This document shows positions 24,101-36,415 of a stretch of 64,000 nt of DNA, one piece after another. The notes below the pieces were generated by a model. It did no database searches, was not told the origin of the DNA, and worked only from the letters and a program-made list of their open reading frames with translations. Numbering within the stretch: position 1 is the stretch's first letter; the number at the start of each line of letters is the position of its first letter. The stretch comes from Verpa conica. Lineage: Eukaryota > Ascomycota > Pezizomycetes > Pezizales > Morchellaceae. The stretch lies in the NCBI GenBank assembly GCA_033030425.1, contig JAUFSD010000017.1, positions 1 to 64,000 on the forward strand, read 5' to 3'. The position numbers were made by a program, and so were the translations under genes.

Positions 24101-26399
24101 AGGCTCATATATAGAGGAGCAGTAGGAGCACTCCTAAGCAAGAATCTACATTTCTCTCTCTCCATTACTTCAGAATATATTATATAACTACCACTAGCAT
24201 ACGCTAAGCCTATTTCGAGAGCTTATCCCAATATGCCAGCAGCGTATGCGAGTGACATTCCATGACCCTTCTTAATTAGGTAAATATTGAAGTATTGAGG
24301 TTGTCATAAACTCTAAGTAATCAGTGTATTGACATCTCCCTTAGCACAGAAAATATCTCGTTTCTGAATGTTTTTACATCATTAATTAGAACCCTTTTTA
24401 CGTCTTTTATGACAATTCGTCCTCTGGTGACATAAGCACCAGAGGTGATCATAAAAGAAGTTCTTGAATAAGTATAGGTACTTTACCGTTGACTGAAATA
24501 GGTGAGCTCTTGTTTATGTTGTAAAGTAATTAGAGTATAAGTAGCCCTAGCTGTATGATTAGTAGCTGTAGTGTTGCACGAAGGAAGGATGGCTTAGCAT
24601 GGGAACTGTCACGGGAGCAAATCACGAGCTCTCTTGGCACTGGTCCTGGCACCAGTGCCATAAAAGAGAGCACTCAAATGTAGCTAGTCATCCATCTTTA
24701 ATCAAAATCACACATGTAATCTCATGCGTCACTTGGCTTATAGGAACTTTAAATAATACGAATAAGGGCATAATTTAATTGTAAGCTTCTTGGATTCGTC
24801 AGATAATTAGGTTAGAAGTAGGTGAATGGAGGATTATAAAGCGTAAACCGTGGTTGGAGTGGTTGCAGAGGTTTAAATGGGCCGGCCCAGCCATCTTTTA
24901 TGTGGCCCCGGCCAGCAATCACCATACTAAATCAATTATTAGGCCAGGCCAGGCCGGGCCACCCTAGTTTTGAGCCCGGGCTGGCCCATTTAAACCTCCG
25001 GGTGGTTGCCTGATTCTTTTATGGGACCTGCCCCTATAGCGAATACTACATAGAAGTTTATATACAGAGACTTGAATTATGTTAGTAGAATATAATCCTC
25101 ATCTTACAACAGGCTCCATTCCCTATCTGCTGTTGTAGGTAATAAATCATCCCATCTCGAGAGTTGCGATCAAAGATTGAGTGAGGTTTTGATTATCCTA
25201 GGTATATCATCTACACCCGACCTGAACTATGAATAGAGTGCTACTACTCGCTCGAGAATGAATTCTGACGATTACTTATGCAGCTATATACTAGGAAAGG
25301 ATCGTTTGAGAGGAAATTACCAAACAAATTAAAGAACTACTAAAGGTTACGTATAGGCTCCTCAGTGAAAAGGGTTATGGTTCAAGTATCGCCTTAACGA
25401 GACTTTGGGAATTAGTCTTGCCTTTTTATGTAGTACTAGTACATCACCAATCGTTAGACTTTATTTGTGGGCGAGTAGAGGTCGTATGAATGAATGAATT
25501 ATAAATACTAGACGTCGCAACTTATACATGGTATTCTTCTATATTAAACAGGTGCCGAGGATACCCGCAGAAAAATTCCCCCGGGTCAGTTATATGGCCC
25601 CACACTCATTTACACGACTAGACTAAACACCTATCAATGCACGGCAACTCAACACACACCACTCTAACCTAGACTACCAGTCTTTTACCGGGAAGGATCA
25701 TATCTCTACGCGTACATCGCGTTTAGTCGCTGTGTAACCAGCGCTTGTACGCACAGAGAAAACTTGAGCGTGGAGAGAGAGAATTGCCGTAGATTATGCA
25801 AGAAACGCCGTAGGTGCTTAGGTCCGTACTCGAAAAAAGAATCATGACACGCTAATACACCTATTATATAACTCTAAATTTACTGGGTCGATCTTTGCTA
25901 TTACCACTCGGTAGGAATATATCCCTATACATAGCTGTGTTTACAGACCACCCCACCGACTACACCTATTTCGCAATTATTCCTAGTGAAAACTGAACTG
26001 TTCCATACCAATTTCCTTTTTTAAAACCCGACTGACCCCATCCACGACTCATAGCACCCGTCCCCCTAACTTACATACCAAGAACCCCGGTAGCAGGAAC
26101 AAAGGTAACCATCGGTTCGATAGCATGCTGAGTTTATTTCTCGGAATTAGGAAACTAATCTACGTATATCATAGTGTTCCCTCACTCAGAGTATAAGCCT
26201 CGGCTATACCGGCTTACTATCACATCTCAAGCACCGCACAGACTAGGCTAGGAGCCCCCCATTATAACCGAACCTCACTTGCCTACATGGGTACTATGAA
26301 GGCCCCATAAAGCTAGACTAATTAATACATACGTTGCTCTTGATGCTCAAAGTCTAACAGACCATCGAACAGTCACAGCGCAACTAGAGTTCCTTTTTC
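21116..26399. other. Intergenic, no supported gene
   Basis: AT-leaning, apparently decayed DNA with short frames only. The patch 23480-23820 is a little GC-richer and has overlapping frames on both strands, but none carries a motif I can name. Confidence 0.55.
24867..25001. mobile_element. Miniature hAT-like element, 135 bp, 8-bp target duplication
   Basis: GTGGTTGC occurs at 24859-24866 and 25002-25009. Inside are inverted ends GAGGTTTAAATGGGCC and GGCCCATTTAAACCTC, with a GGCC-rich centre (GGCCAGGCCAGGCCGGGCC). The TIR-plus-8-bp pattern supports a hAT-type MITE. Confidence 0.65.
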
Positions 26400-27186
26400 A
26401 TGACTGATATTGAACCAGGAGACCGACACAGTAGTAGCCAGCCGAACAAAACAGAAGATGACCGCAATAACTATCTGGTGCTGGCGGCCGAAAGTGAAGA
26501 CTTTGATGGGATAGAGCGGTTTATAGTAATGAGGGCAGATTTCAATACACGATACCACTCTCGGAAAATTCAATATGACGCAGCAGAAATTGTCAGCATC
26601 AATGATGGTCATGACTATATAAAGGTATAGGCGGTTTGTAATGGCAGAGCTATACGATATGACTGTAAACCAGATATACCAGAAGGACTGGATTACAGGC
26701 CGTGGTTGCAGGAGAACACCAAAAGATTATTCAGTTGCTTATGAATTCGGAATCAGAGGTCAGCGCACCCGCAGCTCCAATATTTGGCAGAACAGTATTG
26801 CAAGAAGCAGTAGTGAGCCGGCATACACAGGTGGCCCAGTCCCTTCTTAGCTCTGGAGCCAAGATACAGAGTATACTAGGTCATAGTGGTTACGATATAC
26901 CCACCATGTGTACGATGGTGGGGATATTGCTCTACCTCGTATACTACTAGATAAAAGCGAGGGAAGTGATGTAAACATAAAGGACTCCCCAGGACCAAAA
27001 CTTCTTCATACCGCTGTGAAATCATATACACTAGAAGCTTTAGGGTTTCTCCTTGACCATAGATATGTTAAAACAGAAGTCAGAGATACATTTGGAAATA
27101 CTCCACTCCATCGTTCAATCGTGATAAGCTTACCAGTTTCCAGATCAATAATTATATATATATTTTTCCACACGAAGAACCTTTAA
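26400..27186 (+). pseudogene. Disrupted ankyrin-repeat gene
   Basis: Exon 1 is 26400-26624 (75 codons, from the ATG). A 74-bp GT..AG intron (26625-26698) keeps phase into 26699 onward. The translation has ankyrin-like stretches: AAESEDFDGIERFIV, then VVAGEHQKIIQLLMN, then TVLQEAVVSRHTQVAQSLLS. Near 26898-26917 a ~20-bp insert, which forms a hairpin with the following DNA (ACCCACCAT/ATGGTGGGG), shifts the frame. The ankyrin pattern resumes one frame over (ALPRILLDKS..VNIKD, then LLHTAVKSYTLEALGFLLD, then GNTPLHRS). It then runs out of repeat sequence near 27125 with no end module. Decay is the simplest reading; an assembly or sequencing error at the hairpin is possible. Confidence 0.65.
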
Positions 27187-27739
27187 ATATATCCAAAATA
27201 AATACTGTGATATGACTTGGCGCCATAGATTCAGCCTCAGGTTCTCTGTGTTGTGAGGCTGCTTATCGTCGTATTTTTTTAAGCTTCACTGATTTTATTT
27301 ATCTTCCCTCGCATATAGACCAATATTGTAGCCTGTTTCTATAGTTCGTACATTCTTAGGAATCCGCTATTGAGAGCACGATAGGGGAGCTAATAGGAAA
27401 CATGGAAGCCTACTTCTTACTATCTGGACGGATCTAGATTTTGTTTATTCTATTTAGATAGAAGTGTGTTGATAGGTAATCCTGGGTTGAATAGTATTAT
27501 ATCGCAGTAAGATATAGAATCTAATTGATTCTTTTGCTATAGGAGGAGCTGTTGTACTCATATAATTTAGAATATTTATCTATAAAGTCGGGCATCCAGC
27601 ACACTCACTCTTAGATTTTTCTTCTACACCACAAGTTCGACAGTCATCTCCTGAGCAAAAACGTACTACAAGAATTGACTCTCTCGCAACACCTCATACA
27701 TAGACCTATAACCAGTTACTTCTACAGTCCTACTCTACC

Positions 27740-28120
27740 ATGCCGACACTACTAGAGAATATTACCAGCTCTTCCAACTTATCGGCGAAAGAGTATATTC
27801 AGATGATCAAGGCTTTCGTTTTAGTTCTGGATGGATACAATGATTCAATAAACGACATTATCCAATCTTCAAACTCATCCTTTACCCCAGAGCTAAGGAA
27901 TCAGTTCAGGAGCTTGATGGATCTTAATAGATTGAGTCTCAAAAAAGTTTCAGTTGTTGAAAACATGAACGATTTGATGGCTGATAAATTAGATCTCGCC
28001 CAGAAGAACTCTTTGAAAGAGTTCATGGATACTATAGTTCACTGCGAAGAGTGTATGGTTACCAGCGAGGAAGAGTTCAAAATAGTTGTGGTGGATGGTT
28101 GGGGGGAAAACAGGGAGTGA
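27740..28120 (+). CDS. Hypothetical small helical protein, 126 aa
   Basis: A single ORF from an ATG in good context (CTCTACCATG). The product is acidic and helix-rich, with regularly spaced leucines and two close cysteines (HCEECMV) near the C-terminus. There is no signal peptide or membrane segment. It sits 0.5 kb downstream of the broken ankyrin gene on the same strand and could be an unrelated gene. I do not recognise the family. It is favoured as real because its sequence is balanced and non-repetitive, unlike nearby frames. Confidence 0.4.
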   Translation: MPTLLENITSSSNLSAKEYIQMIKAFVLVLDGYNDSINDIIQSSNSSFTPELRNQFRSLMDLNRLSLKKVSVVENMNDLMADKLDLAQKNSLKEFMDTIVHCEECMVTSEEEFKIVVVDGWGENRE

Positions 28121-29201
28121 GAATTGTGAAGTATAATTTCTTGTTTTCTTCGTGGAGTACAATTTTTTGTTAGACTATGTTTTTTTTTCTCCTTATAACT
28201 TTTATTATTTCGTTACTTGCACAAACCTTTTATTAAATTATATTTTTTTCTTCTCCTTATAATCTTTATTATTTCTTTGCTTGCACAAATCACTATTGAC
28301 ATAAGGGACTAGGATACTAGGTGGTAGATCAGCTGTGCCTTTTGCTTCCCCTTTTCTGTTGTATGTAGGTTCTCTTTCTGTTCCCTCTGGGTACCAAATA
28401 GCGACATACATCCTATCAATAGATATAATACTAACGGATTTTGATGAGTACAATCAATCTACTGTACATGAAATGCCTATATATTAGGTTCTAAACTTGA
28501 AATTCAAAGCAGTTAAGGCTATACACCATTAACCTTTGCATTTTTCATGAAAGAAGTATCCTAGTCATACAAAAATAGCATTCATTTGGCTAGTGTAAAA
28601 GAGCGTGTGTTCATTTTAACTATTCTACCTTGTGCAGTTTAATCACTAAATACATATAATCAAATAGAAATATTTTATAAGTGTAAACCCGGACCCATTT
28701 CTTATATACGCGTGTGTATGGTTAGTGGCCAGAGTTACCAGTGACTTGACAACCATCAAGAATTATTATTTTCAACAGTATCAACAATCTATGTACCACC
28801 CCTCAAGATGCAGCATGCAACTAGGAGTATGGTTGACCAGGTGGAAGCATTTATTCAAGTGGATGAATGATATACAAAGTATTAATTTCTATTCTTTTCA
28901 CTTTCAATTTTGCATTCTCACTCGTTACCATAAGTACCTGGTACCTCAGGCGATCCGGATCGCCATGGCCACCAACCATACCTATGCTGCCATTAATGCT
29001 AAAATAAATGCATAACTATAGGTAGCTTTAAGTATTGTATGGTAATAAAATTAACCGTACTGCGGCGCAATGCAACACGATCAGCATCGATTTCAACCTC
29101 ACCACAAAAATCTAATAGAGAAAATCTTAAAGCCCTAACCTTGGTTTGTCATCGTACCTACTCTGCGCAAAATCAAATCTTTCAGATAGGCTCTCGAAAT
29201 C

Positions 29202-29474
29202 TCAGTATTGCTCCATCTGGTGTTTGAGAAATGTGACTCCGGTCTCACCGCCAAACTTGACGATGGTAAAGACAGCGTGCGGGAGGTCTACCGGCAAGCA
29301 CATAACGACAGCGCGACGAATTTCAACAGGCGGATAAACAGAACAGAACTCAAGGGAAGAACCTTTGTTGTCTGCCGATGATGAGCCTAGGTGGGGGACA
29401 ACTTGGTCTGGTTTGTACCGGCGCGGGTTATGAGAATGGATTGAGTGATGGTACGTACTAGCATAATTTTCTGG
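29202..29474 (-). CDS. Possible terminal exon of an unidentified gene
   Basis: An ATG-less frame of 90 codons opens just after a TATATAG acceptor-like site (29474) and ends in TGA at 29202. Its sequence looks like real protein (YKPDQVVPHLGSSSADN, then VEIRRAVVMCLPVDLPHAVF, then TIVKFGGETGVTFLK). Immediately upstream, another frame encodes a hydrophobic stretch (LWMTIVLYLAYVYIA), so a membrane segment spliced to this exon is conceivable. Upstream exons are not resolved, and it may be a relic. Confidence 0.3.
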   Translation of the reverse strand, partial: PENYASTYHHSIHSHNPRRYKPDQVVPHLGSSSADNKGSSLEFCSVYPPVEIRRAVVMCLPVDLPHAVFTIVKFGGETGVTFLKHQMEQY

Positions 29475-30379
29475 CTATATATACATAGGCTAGGTAGAGG
29501 ACTATGGTCATCCACAACATGGATAACCTGAAGTAACAATCACCGTTGCACTCAAAAACTACACCACTACTACACCCATTATGTTTACACATTTCATCAC
29601 AGGGAGTACGCCCTACTAGCGTCAATAATCGGAATATATCAGCTAACTGTTGTGATTGACGGATCTTACTAATGTTTAGAAAGGATAAAAGCACAGGAAG
29701 ATGACATTCAGATGTTATTACCATGAACCATAACAAAAAACTCTCTTTCTTAGATGTAGAAACCTAACACGATCTATGAATATATATCTCCTGGCTAAAG
29801 ATATAGTATACATATCCTCGTATGGAGAGTATAAGATAGAGATAACACGCCTTGCATGTTACTATTAGATCACATCGTCAGATCTAGATATGATTAGATG
29901 CTTCTATTGCTTTCTCTTTGTTCTTGGCAGTCTTTGTCACCATTCCATTGTTGAGTCTCTTAGGTAACTGTGGAGTCTGTAGATAGGCTGATTCACTATC
30001 TATATGTAGCTTATTGATGTCTAAAAACTGTCTACACGAGCGAAAAGAACAGCTATCTATATTCGAGCACCCAGTATCAATCAATTATTTAGGTTTACCG
30101 GTTGCTCCGCTCTTGACAAATCAACAAATCTCATCTATTTCAAACATCTGAATCGGGTGAGATCTTATGGCCAGATCATACTGCTATCGGCCCAATAGCC
30201 ATCGCCTAGATGCTCCATGGTAACCGAACCCCCGACCTGACCCATATATAATTATTGATATTAATACCTTTTTGATATTTCTCTAGGGATATAATTTACA
30301 TTGAGACCTGGGACCATTACCGAGAACACATCATACAGTGATATAAATGAACGACTCAACCCAAAAAGCACCCTATTGA

Positions 30380-30634
30380 CAGCCTTTACCCATAGGCTAT
30401 ACCAGCACAATTATCAGGGCAGACCACTGCCACCCCAGCCTACACGCTGTTGCCAATTCAAATGGTACGTGGATGTGTATTGGTGATGAGGCATGGGTTG
30501 CTGAGACAATACTGTTCCAAGCAGAATCGACGTGCGAAAATGCAGTAGCTGCAGATTTTACATGCTCCGGGGTGGCCGGTGTGCGTGCCGGCATCGTGGC
30601 AAGGAATGGAATTTGTAAATTCGTATACGGTTAG
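30380..30634 (+). CDS. Possible exon or relic of a cysteine-containing protein
   Basis: An ATG-less frame of 84 codons ending in TAG at 30634. It contains a plausible protein segment (VANSNGTWMCIGDEAW, then FQAESTCENAVAADFTCSG, then RAGIVARNGICKFVYG) with four regularly placed cysteines, suggestive of a secreted domain. An acceptor-like TTATCAG lies at 30411-30417. No signal-peptide exon was found upstream, so it is either a partial gene or a fossil. Confidence 0.3.
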   Translation, partial: QPLPIGYTSTIIRADHCHPSLHAVANSNGTWMCIGDEAWVAETILFQAESTCENAVAADFTCSGVAGVRAGIVARNGICKFVYG

Positions 30635-33600
30635 CATGCCACCATGACCGGTGGTATACCACTGAACCAACCTCCTAATTGTTACGGGGCCTGCAAGACC
30701 TCCATTACATCATAGATTAGTATTTAGCGCCAGATAAAAGTTAGTTATAAAGGGAAATGACAAGAAATAAATGACTCTGTAGTATATATATATATCTAGG
30801 CATCCGGTACGGATCCTATCTGGGAGAACATCCTAGGCTCTTTACTGCTGCCACAGCAATATTCTGTAATACTTCCTACTACTCTCAGGATATAATAGCA
30901 ACTTTCAGGATGCCATTCGGCGAAGTAATCGAAGTAGACCGTACGGGCGCTCACATATCGCCCAGATACCTTATAATGTGGAGAGGGTAGTCGGTGGGAT
31001 ATGGAAGGTGGTTGATATCCCAGCTGACTGTACAGATAGTGACGGCATACTTTCTGACTTGGCTACCTCCCACCACAGGCTCCAAATGTTAAGTCCTAGC
31101 TGCGATACCTAGGCCTAGTGCCAGCCGGTGTCCAAATGTATATTATCCCCGACTCGAGAGAAAATTTTAGTCTTAGAAATGCTATGTCCTACGTCTCGAT
31201 ACTTATAATCACGGTAATCGTAGTACTATACTGGGGAGATGATCAAAGGTTCTTTGGATATTTACGATTACTGGAGTATACTCACGGCTATACGTTAGCA
31301 ATGCGAGGGAAGGTGTGGATGGTTTCTGGGGGAAGCCTAAAGGGAAGTGCAAAGAATCTGAAGAGACTGGGAAGAACTTATGCATATAGGTGTTTTCAGA
31401 TGGAAATTATATTGGGGTGTATCGCGAAGATGAGGATACGGAGCAGTATCTGATCTGTGACTAGGAACGGGCCCATAGAACGGAATACATGATTATGAGA
31501 ATTTGTCTTTGAATGAAGGTAGAGTTTTGGGTTGATAGTAATGGTGTTCAGAATTTAATCTTTAGGGCGCCTACTATAAAAGAATCGATAGTTCGACGTT
31601 CCACTAAATGGATACAATCCGTATTTTAGAGATCTCTAGTATCTATAGCTATTCGGAAAAAATTAGGAATATTGAGGGAACCCTTCTAGCGAGCTTATCG
31701 CGTCCCAGGATCTACAGAATACTTATACCAATCCCGATAACCAACGGACTACTGAGGCCAATAGAACGTCTAGAAACCGGACACCTGATTTAAAAACCGA
31801 AGGGACTAGAAGGATACCCTGGTCCCCCACCTCTAAGCATAGCCTGACCCTCAACTTGTCTCAAAGTAACCACATTGCTATCTCCAACGTTAGCATCTCT
31901 CTAGTATCAGTATTCCAACGGTGCTATCAAGAGCGTTATACCGCCATCCCAGGTTCCACATATCCTGTACAATGCAGATATCTCTGCTGCAGTTCTAAAG
32001 TAGTAGTATTTGCTGCGAAGCCCTTATCAACAGGTATAGTGAGATCTGTTGATTTCATAAGAGCTTCTTGGAGGCCTCCCTATATCTCGAAGCCTATATT
32101 ACAAATATTTTAGGTTTTAGACAGCCCAGCAACGGGTATTGCGCAGAAAGTTCATAGTCCTCTTGGGGGTCCCCGTGGGGCGTTTAGTGGTACTATTTGT
32201 ATAAGCCGACAGGGAAAAAGTATAACTAGGGTGCAAGCCTGCAAACAGTGAGGGGGAAAAATGAATAATTGTATTCTCCGTAAGCTGGATCACCCCGCTA
32301 CCTGTCATTTCATGAGTTTCAGTTCAGGGAAGCGAGTCAGAATAGTAATCAAGATGGTAGCACCTTCGATTGCATTACTTAAGCTATTGAGAACAGCCGG
32401 GGGTGTAACTCCAACCTTCGAGCACACCAGGCTAGCTTCACAGAAGCCTTTTACCTGTAGTAAACCATTAGTACCTCAAATTTACCTAGCAACAACCTCA
32501 GATTGATTAACCTGGCTTGTAAGAAGAAAAGTAGAACAGTGAAATAGGTGACAACTTTTATTAGCCTTCATGGAAATAGTGACTGTACCGGTAGAGTACC
32601 TCGGAAGTTAGACCTACCTAAAGTTATTTCCGTTATTATAATGTTTATGACCAAGAATTGTATGTAACTTGAGTATGGAACACGAAAATCCATAACCACT
32701 AGTGGTCTCTATGTGTATCTATCTGTCTTCTGATTTTGTTCCTACATGGCAAGAATAACGAGTGAAAATCTAGTGTTGACCCCCCACCCCCAGCAGCCCC
32801 CTCAGGTAAAAATACCCTACAGAGCCTAGCTCCGAATCAACCACCCGCCTCTGCGGCTTAACATGTTTTTTTATTTTCCCCCATCATCGGGTGCCTCGTC
32901 TGAGCAGTATAGCGTCTAGGCTTGGCCCCAGGACTTAATGTCCGCCTCCCCTGTCAAAAGGTCGGGCGTTCAGATCCCCGCTCGTGCCGGAAAGGTAAGC
33001 CTCCCTAAGATGCTGGGTGAACCCTTTTGTTGTGGCAGAATAATAATTTAGTTTTATTGCCTAAGACAGTACTATTTATTAAATTCTCTACTGTGCCCTC
33101 AAGCGTACTTCTTCCTCCCCCATACCTACTGCATTCTTTACCGTAAATGACTCCTATCTAATACGTTTAAAATTATCCTACATGTGTCTCGGCCCCCAGT
33201 CAATCAACCTCTTGAAGTAAAAAATTTATATTGACTGCTAGCATGCTATCATTAGAACCTACATTAAAACAAGAAAGCACAGGTTTGGTAATACAAGGCA
33301 ACAGATACGGTTACGGAGTTATATTTTAATCAAAGCGCCTATAACACCTATTGTGTTGGAGAATGGCCGACAGCGGTCGATCCATATGGGGTGGTGCTTA
33401 TCCCTCTTCTCCAGGCGTATTATCGGACCGTCATTCTATAGCTTGTAACCCGTCCTTTCACACCCTTTTCAGCTGTAGCTATATTACTGGATATCAAAAG
33501 TACACGAATCCTTGTTTTCTGGCACCTAACCCTCGCCCGTCTCCCTTCTTGCTGATTAAACCAATGATATTAGGATCCACTATCTTACCTAGGCTTAATT

Positions 33601-34261
33601 GAATCCTCTAAATACCCTCTATACATGTGTAGATGGGGGATGTATTTTCTCTAATAACCGTCTACCAATTACTCTACGAAGTGAATAAATTGGTTATCAC
33701 ATTCTCTCTTAACAGCTTACCCCCAGTACTACTAATATCATAAATAGATTCCTGTACTTTCGATAAGAGATTTCTGATATATGCTAGTTCCTCCACCGAA
33801 AATCAACTCTCTAGTAGATGTTTTGAGTTTTTAGTTCTTAAGTATTGAGAAAATAGTGGGGTTTTCGGTCCAAAAGTTACACCATGACCATATATACCCT
33901 AAAGGGATATCCCAGAACTGGTTTTATGCATTAATCCCTCACCCACCTAAAGAAAACCAGAACAAAACCAACAAAGCCCAAAATAGCGGAGGTAAAGTTA
34001 TAAATTCTATTTGATATGTCTGATCGTTTATCAAAGCTGTTTAGACCCCTATAGGCTGCATTGGGGTGCTAGGACTTTGTATTCTAGATAGAAAGCACTA
34101 TAATAAGCGCCAAGCCAAGAATACAATACCAACCAACACGATCTTACTTGATACTTGGGCCGTTTATTTTGTTATAAAATTTCCATAGCTGGAATAATAC
34201 ACCCTCGGCAACAGCCCCTATTGACAGTTATCTTGGCGGCCAAAGGGATACTTCTTGCAAC

Positions 34262-34717
34262 TAACACCCCTTCAACTCCAACGAGCACCTCCTTCAGCCA
34301 ACACCCCCTTTTAACTTCAACAAGCATAACATCCATCGTCTCTCGTCAATATACGCATCAGACCCTATACTCAATGGGCGCAGTGAGTTTCCTCATAATT
34401 AGTCCACCTCTGATGTACAGGGCTGCGTATGACACCCCTAAGCAATAGTGATGATATAGTATGTGTTAGTCCCTTTACTCTATGGTGGCAGTGAGGCTTT
34501 TCAATAATTCCACCATTGATGTAAAGGGCTTCATACAGTATCTACCCTCTGTACTGGTAATTCGTCACCGAGGTCTGAGGAGCCATTGTATTATCAGCAG
34601 CAAAACCCGGCAAGCACGATGCCAGTATACATTTTAGACCCCTTCGCTTAATGGGGGCAGTGAAGTTTCTCACAATGAGTCCAACACTAATGCAACGGGC
34701 TATGTATGACATCTCTC
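34262..34717. repeat. Three diverged direct repeats (~77 bp) plus a short tandem pair
   Basis: Units begin near 34361, 34468 and 34637. Each runs from (G)(A/T)CCC..TA..AATGG(G)(G/C)GCAGTGA(G/A) through TTTC or TTTTC, then CCAC or CAAC, to GGGCT and TATGACA or similar. Just upstream, two ~28-bp units (AACACCCCTTCAACTCCAAC and a variant) lie in tandem at 34262-34327. No coding role is seen. Confidence 0.5.
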
Positions 34718-36415
34718 ATTACAAAAAGCGAAACTATGTTTGCCGGTGACTATATAGGCACAGATTAGGATTTCATCTTGGCTTCTTCGGTTATATACTC
34801 CTTCCTATTGCTGATAAATTCTACTAATCCTGGAGGATAGTAGACTTCGACCATTACACTATTTAATGGATCGAATCAAGTCGAGCAAGCGTGATGACTG
34901 CTAACCATTGTAGGGGAAGAGTTTCAATAGCCACAAACGAAAGGAGAAAGAGGGCTGCTGTGCAGAGGCACCGAGAAGATTAAAAGTTTCCATCAACGTT
35001 CGGAAGTGGTATCTCGCCTGGTACCAGGAGTACTGCTTGTGTTGGCTTGTTAGGTGGTCTAAGGTTCGCTTTTTTTGAGGTTTTACTGACCTTTTCTTGT
35101 TTTAGATATCGGGGAGGGGCTTCCTTTTACAGTTATTTGATTTTCTTTCTTTCTTCAGAGGTGTAGGGTAGCAACGACTTGATGTCTGGAGACTTTCCGT
35201 ATTGTGTATTCTCTGGCTAGCTACCAGGTGTCCCCTTGCGACTGTCTTCTATCCCGTCATAACTACCACACATGTCTCTTAGTATAGACTTAACATGTGC
35301 GGTAAGATGACCTGCGCTACCTCTATGTCTCCCTCCCCTGTGCTAGTTGTCTACGTTACATCTGTAGGGCGGAGGTTTTCAGGTGTGATACAGCCTCCTA
35401 AATGGAAGGTCTTTTTGCTGATGCTGACGCGTTCTAATAGGTCAAAGAACCCCCGATGGTTACTTTTCTACGATTCCTTTCCTTTCCTTTAAATAACTAA
35501 GAAAGGTGGTATGGAGTATTAAGGCCATTGAGCGTACTATATTATTCTCTGTCTTATTTATAGTTCTTGTGGTTGTCACTGTACTGAGGGCTCGCTAGTA
35601 GTGTATAGCGCGTGGTTATCCACCCTTATGGACTTTGATTGCCTGTACTATGACCTCCTGGTACCATTGGCTTTCCTTACTACTACTATTATACTATATC
35701 TCCCCCACACCAAGTGCTTATTGAATTTTATACTATTGTTACTCTCTAGCTTGGGTCGGATATTTTAGTTACTAACGAGGTTCTATTGACTTTTATACAG
35801 ACTGATGTTCCATACCTTCATATATATTATTATTTACAAGCCTCCCCAATGTTTCTAGAATTCTTTTGACGTTAGCCAGGCAGGAGTTTCCATGTATTAT
35901 TATACGGTGCTATAGAATGTTTACGGTGGACTATATCCCAAGTACAGCTAATAGGCCTTGACCGAGCCGCACCTCATGGAAGACTCAATCCGGGATTCGT
36001 GCGCTGGCGTTCGATGGATCGAAGCAGAGACTATAAGCAGCAGGAGGTGGTCAAACAGATAAGTGATAAGTGCTAAGTGGCTGTGCTCCTTCTCCCAATG
36101 CAAATTTATTTACACATGTAGTCCAATAACAAATCCCGAAACCTCAACCGTGTTTTATAGAGCAGGTCCATAAAGCTACCAGAGAGGCGCCGAAACATCC
36201 CTTATGTACCCGAAAAAATTAACATACCGGGATACCCTAACCCCCTGCATTCAGAGTCATTTCCCTCTTATAACCCTCCCACACGAGAGCTCACTAGTAG
36301 AAAATCACTACAAAACCACTGTTTCTACCATTTCTCCCCTCCTCCAATATCGATCTTTACTCGCAGCTTCTATAAACACATAAACACATACTTGTTATAA
36401 CTGAACTATATGTAT

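Larger units (their letters stand above)
28121..36415. other. Long intergenic stretch with only gene fragments
   Basis: Apart from the two exon-like fragments and the direct repeats listed below, I see no supported gene in about 8 kb. Frames are short and unrecognisable. A tRNA-like stretch near 32890-32997 was considered and rejected. Confidence 0.5.

Noticed and set aside
32890..32997. tRNA-like sequence (GTTCAGATCC near 32970)
   Set aside because: The T-loop deviates (TTCAGAT), the acceptor ends do not pair and the anticodon stem is weak. At best a decayed tRNA-derived fragment.
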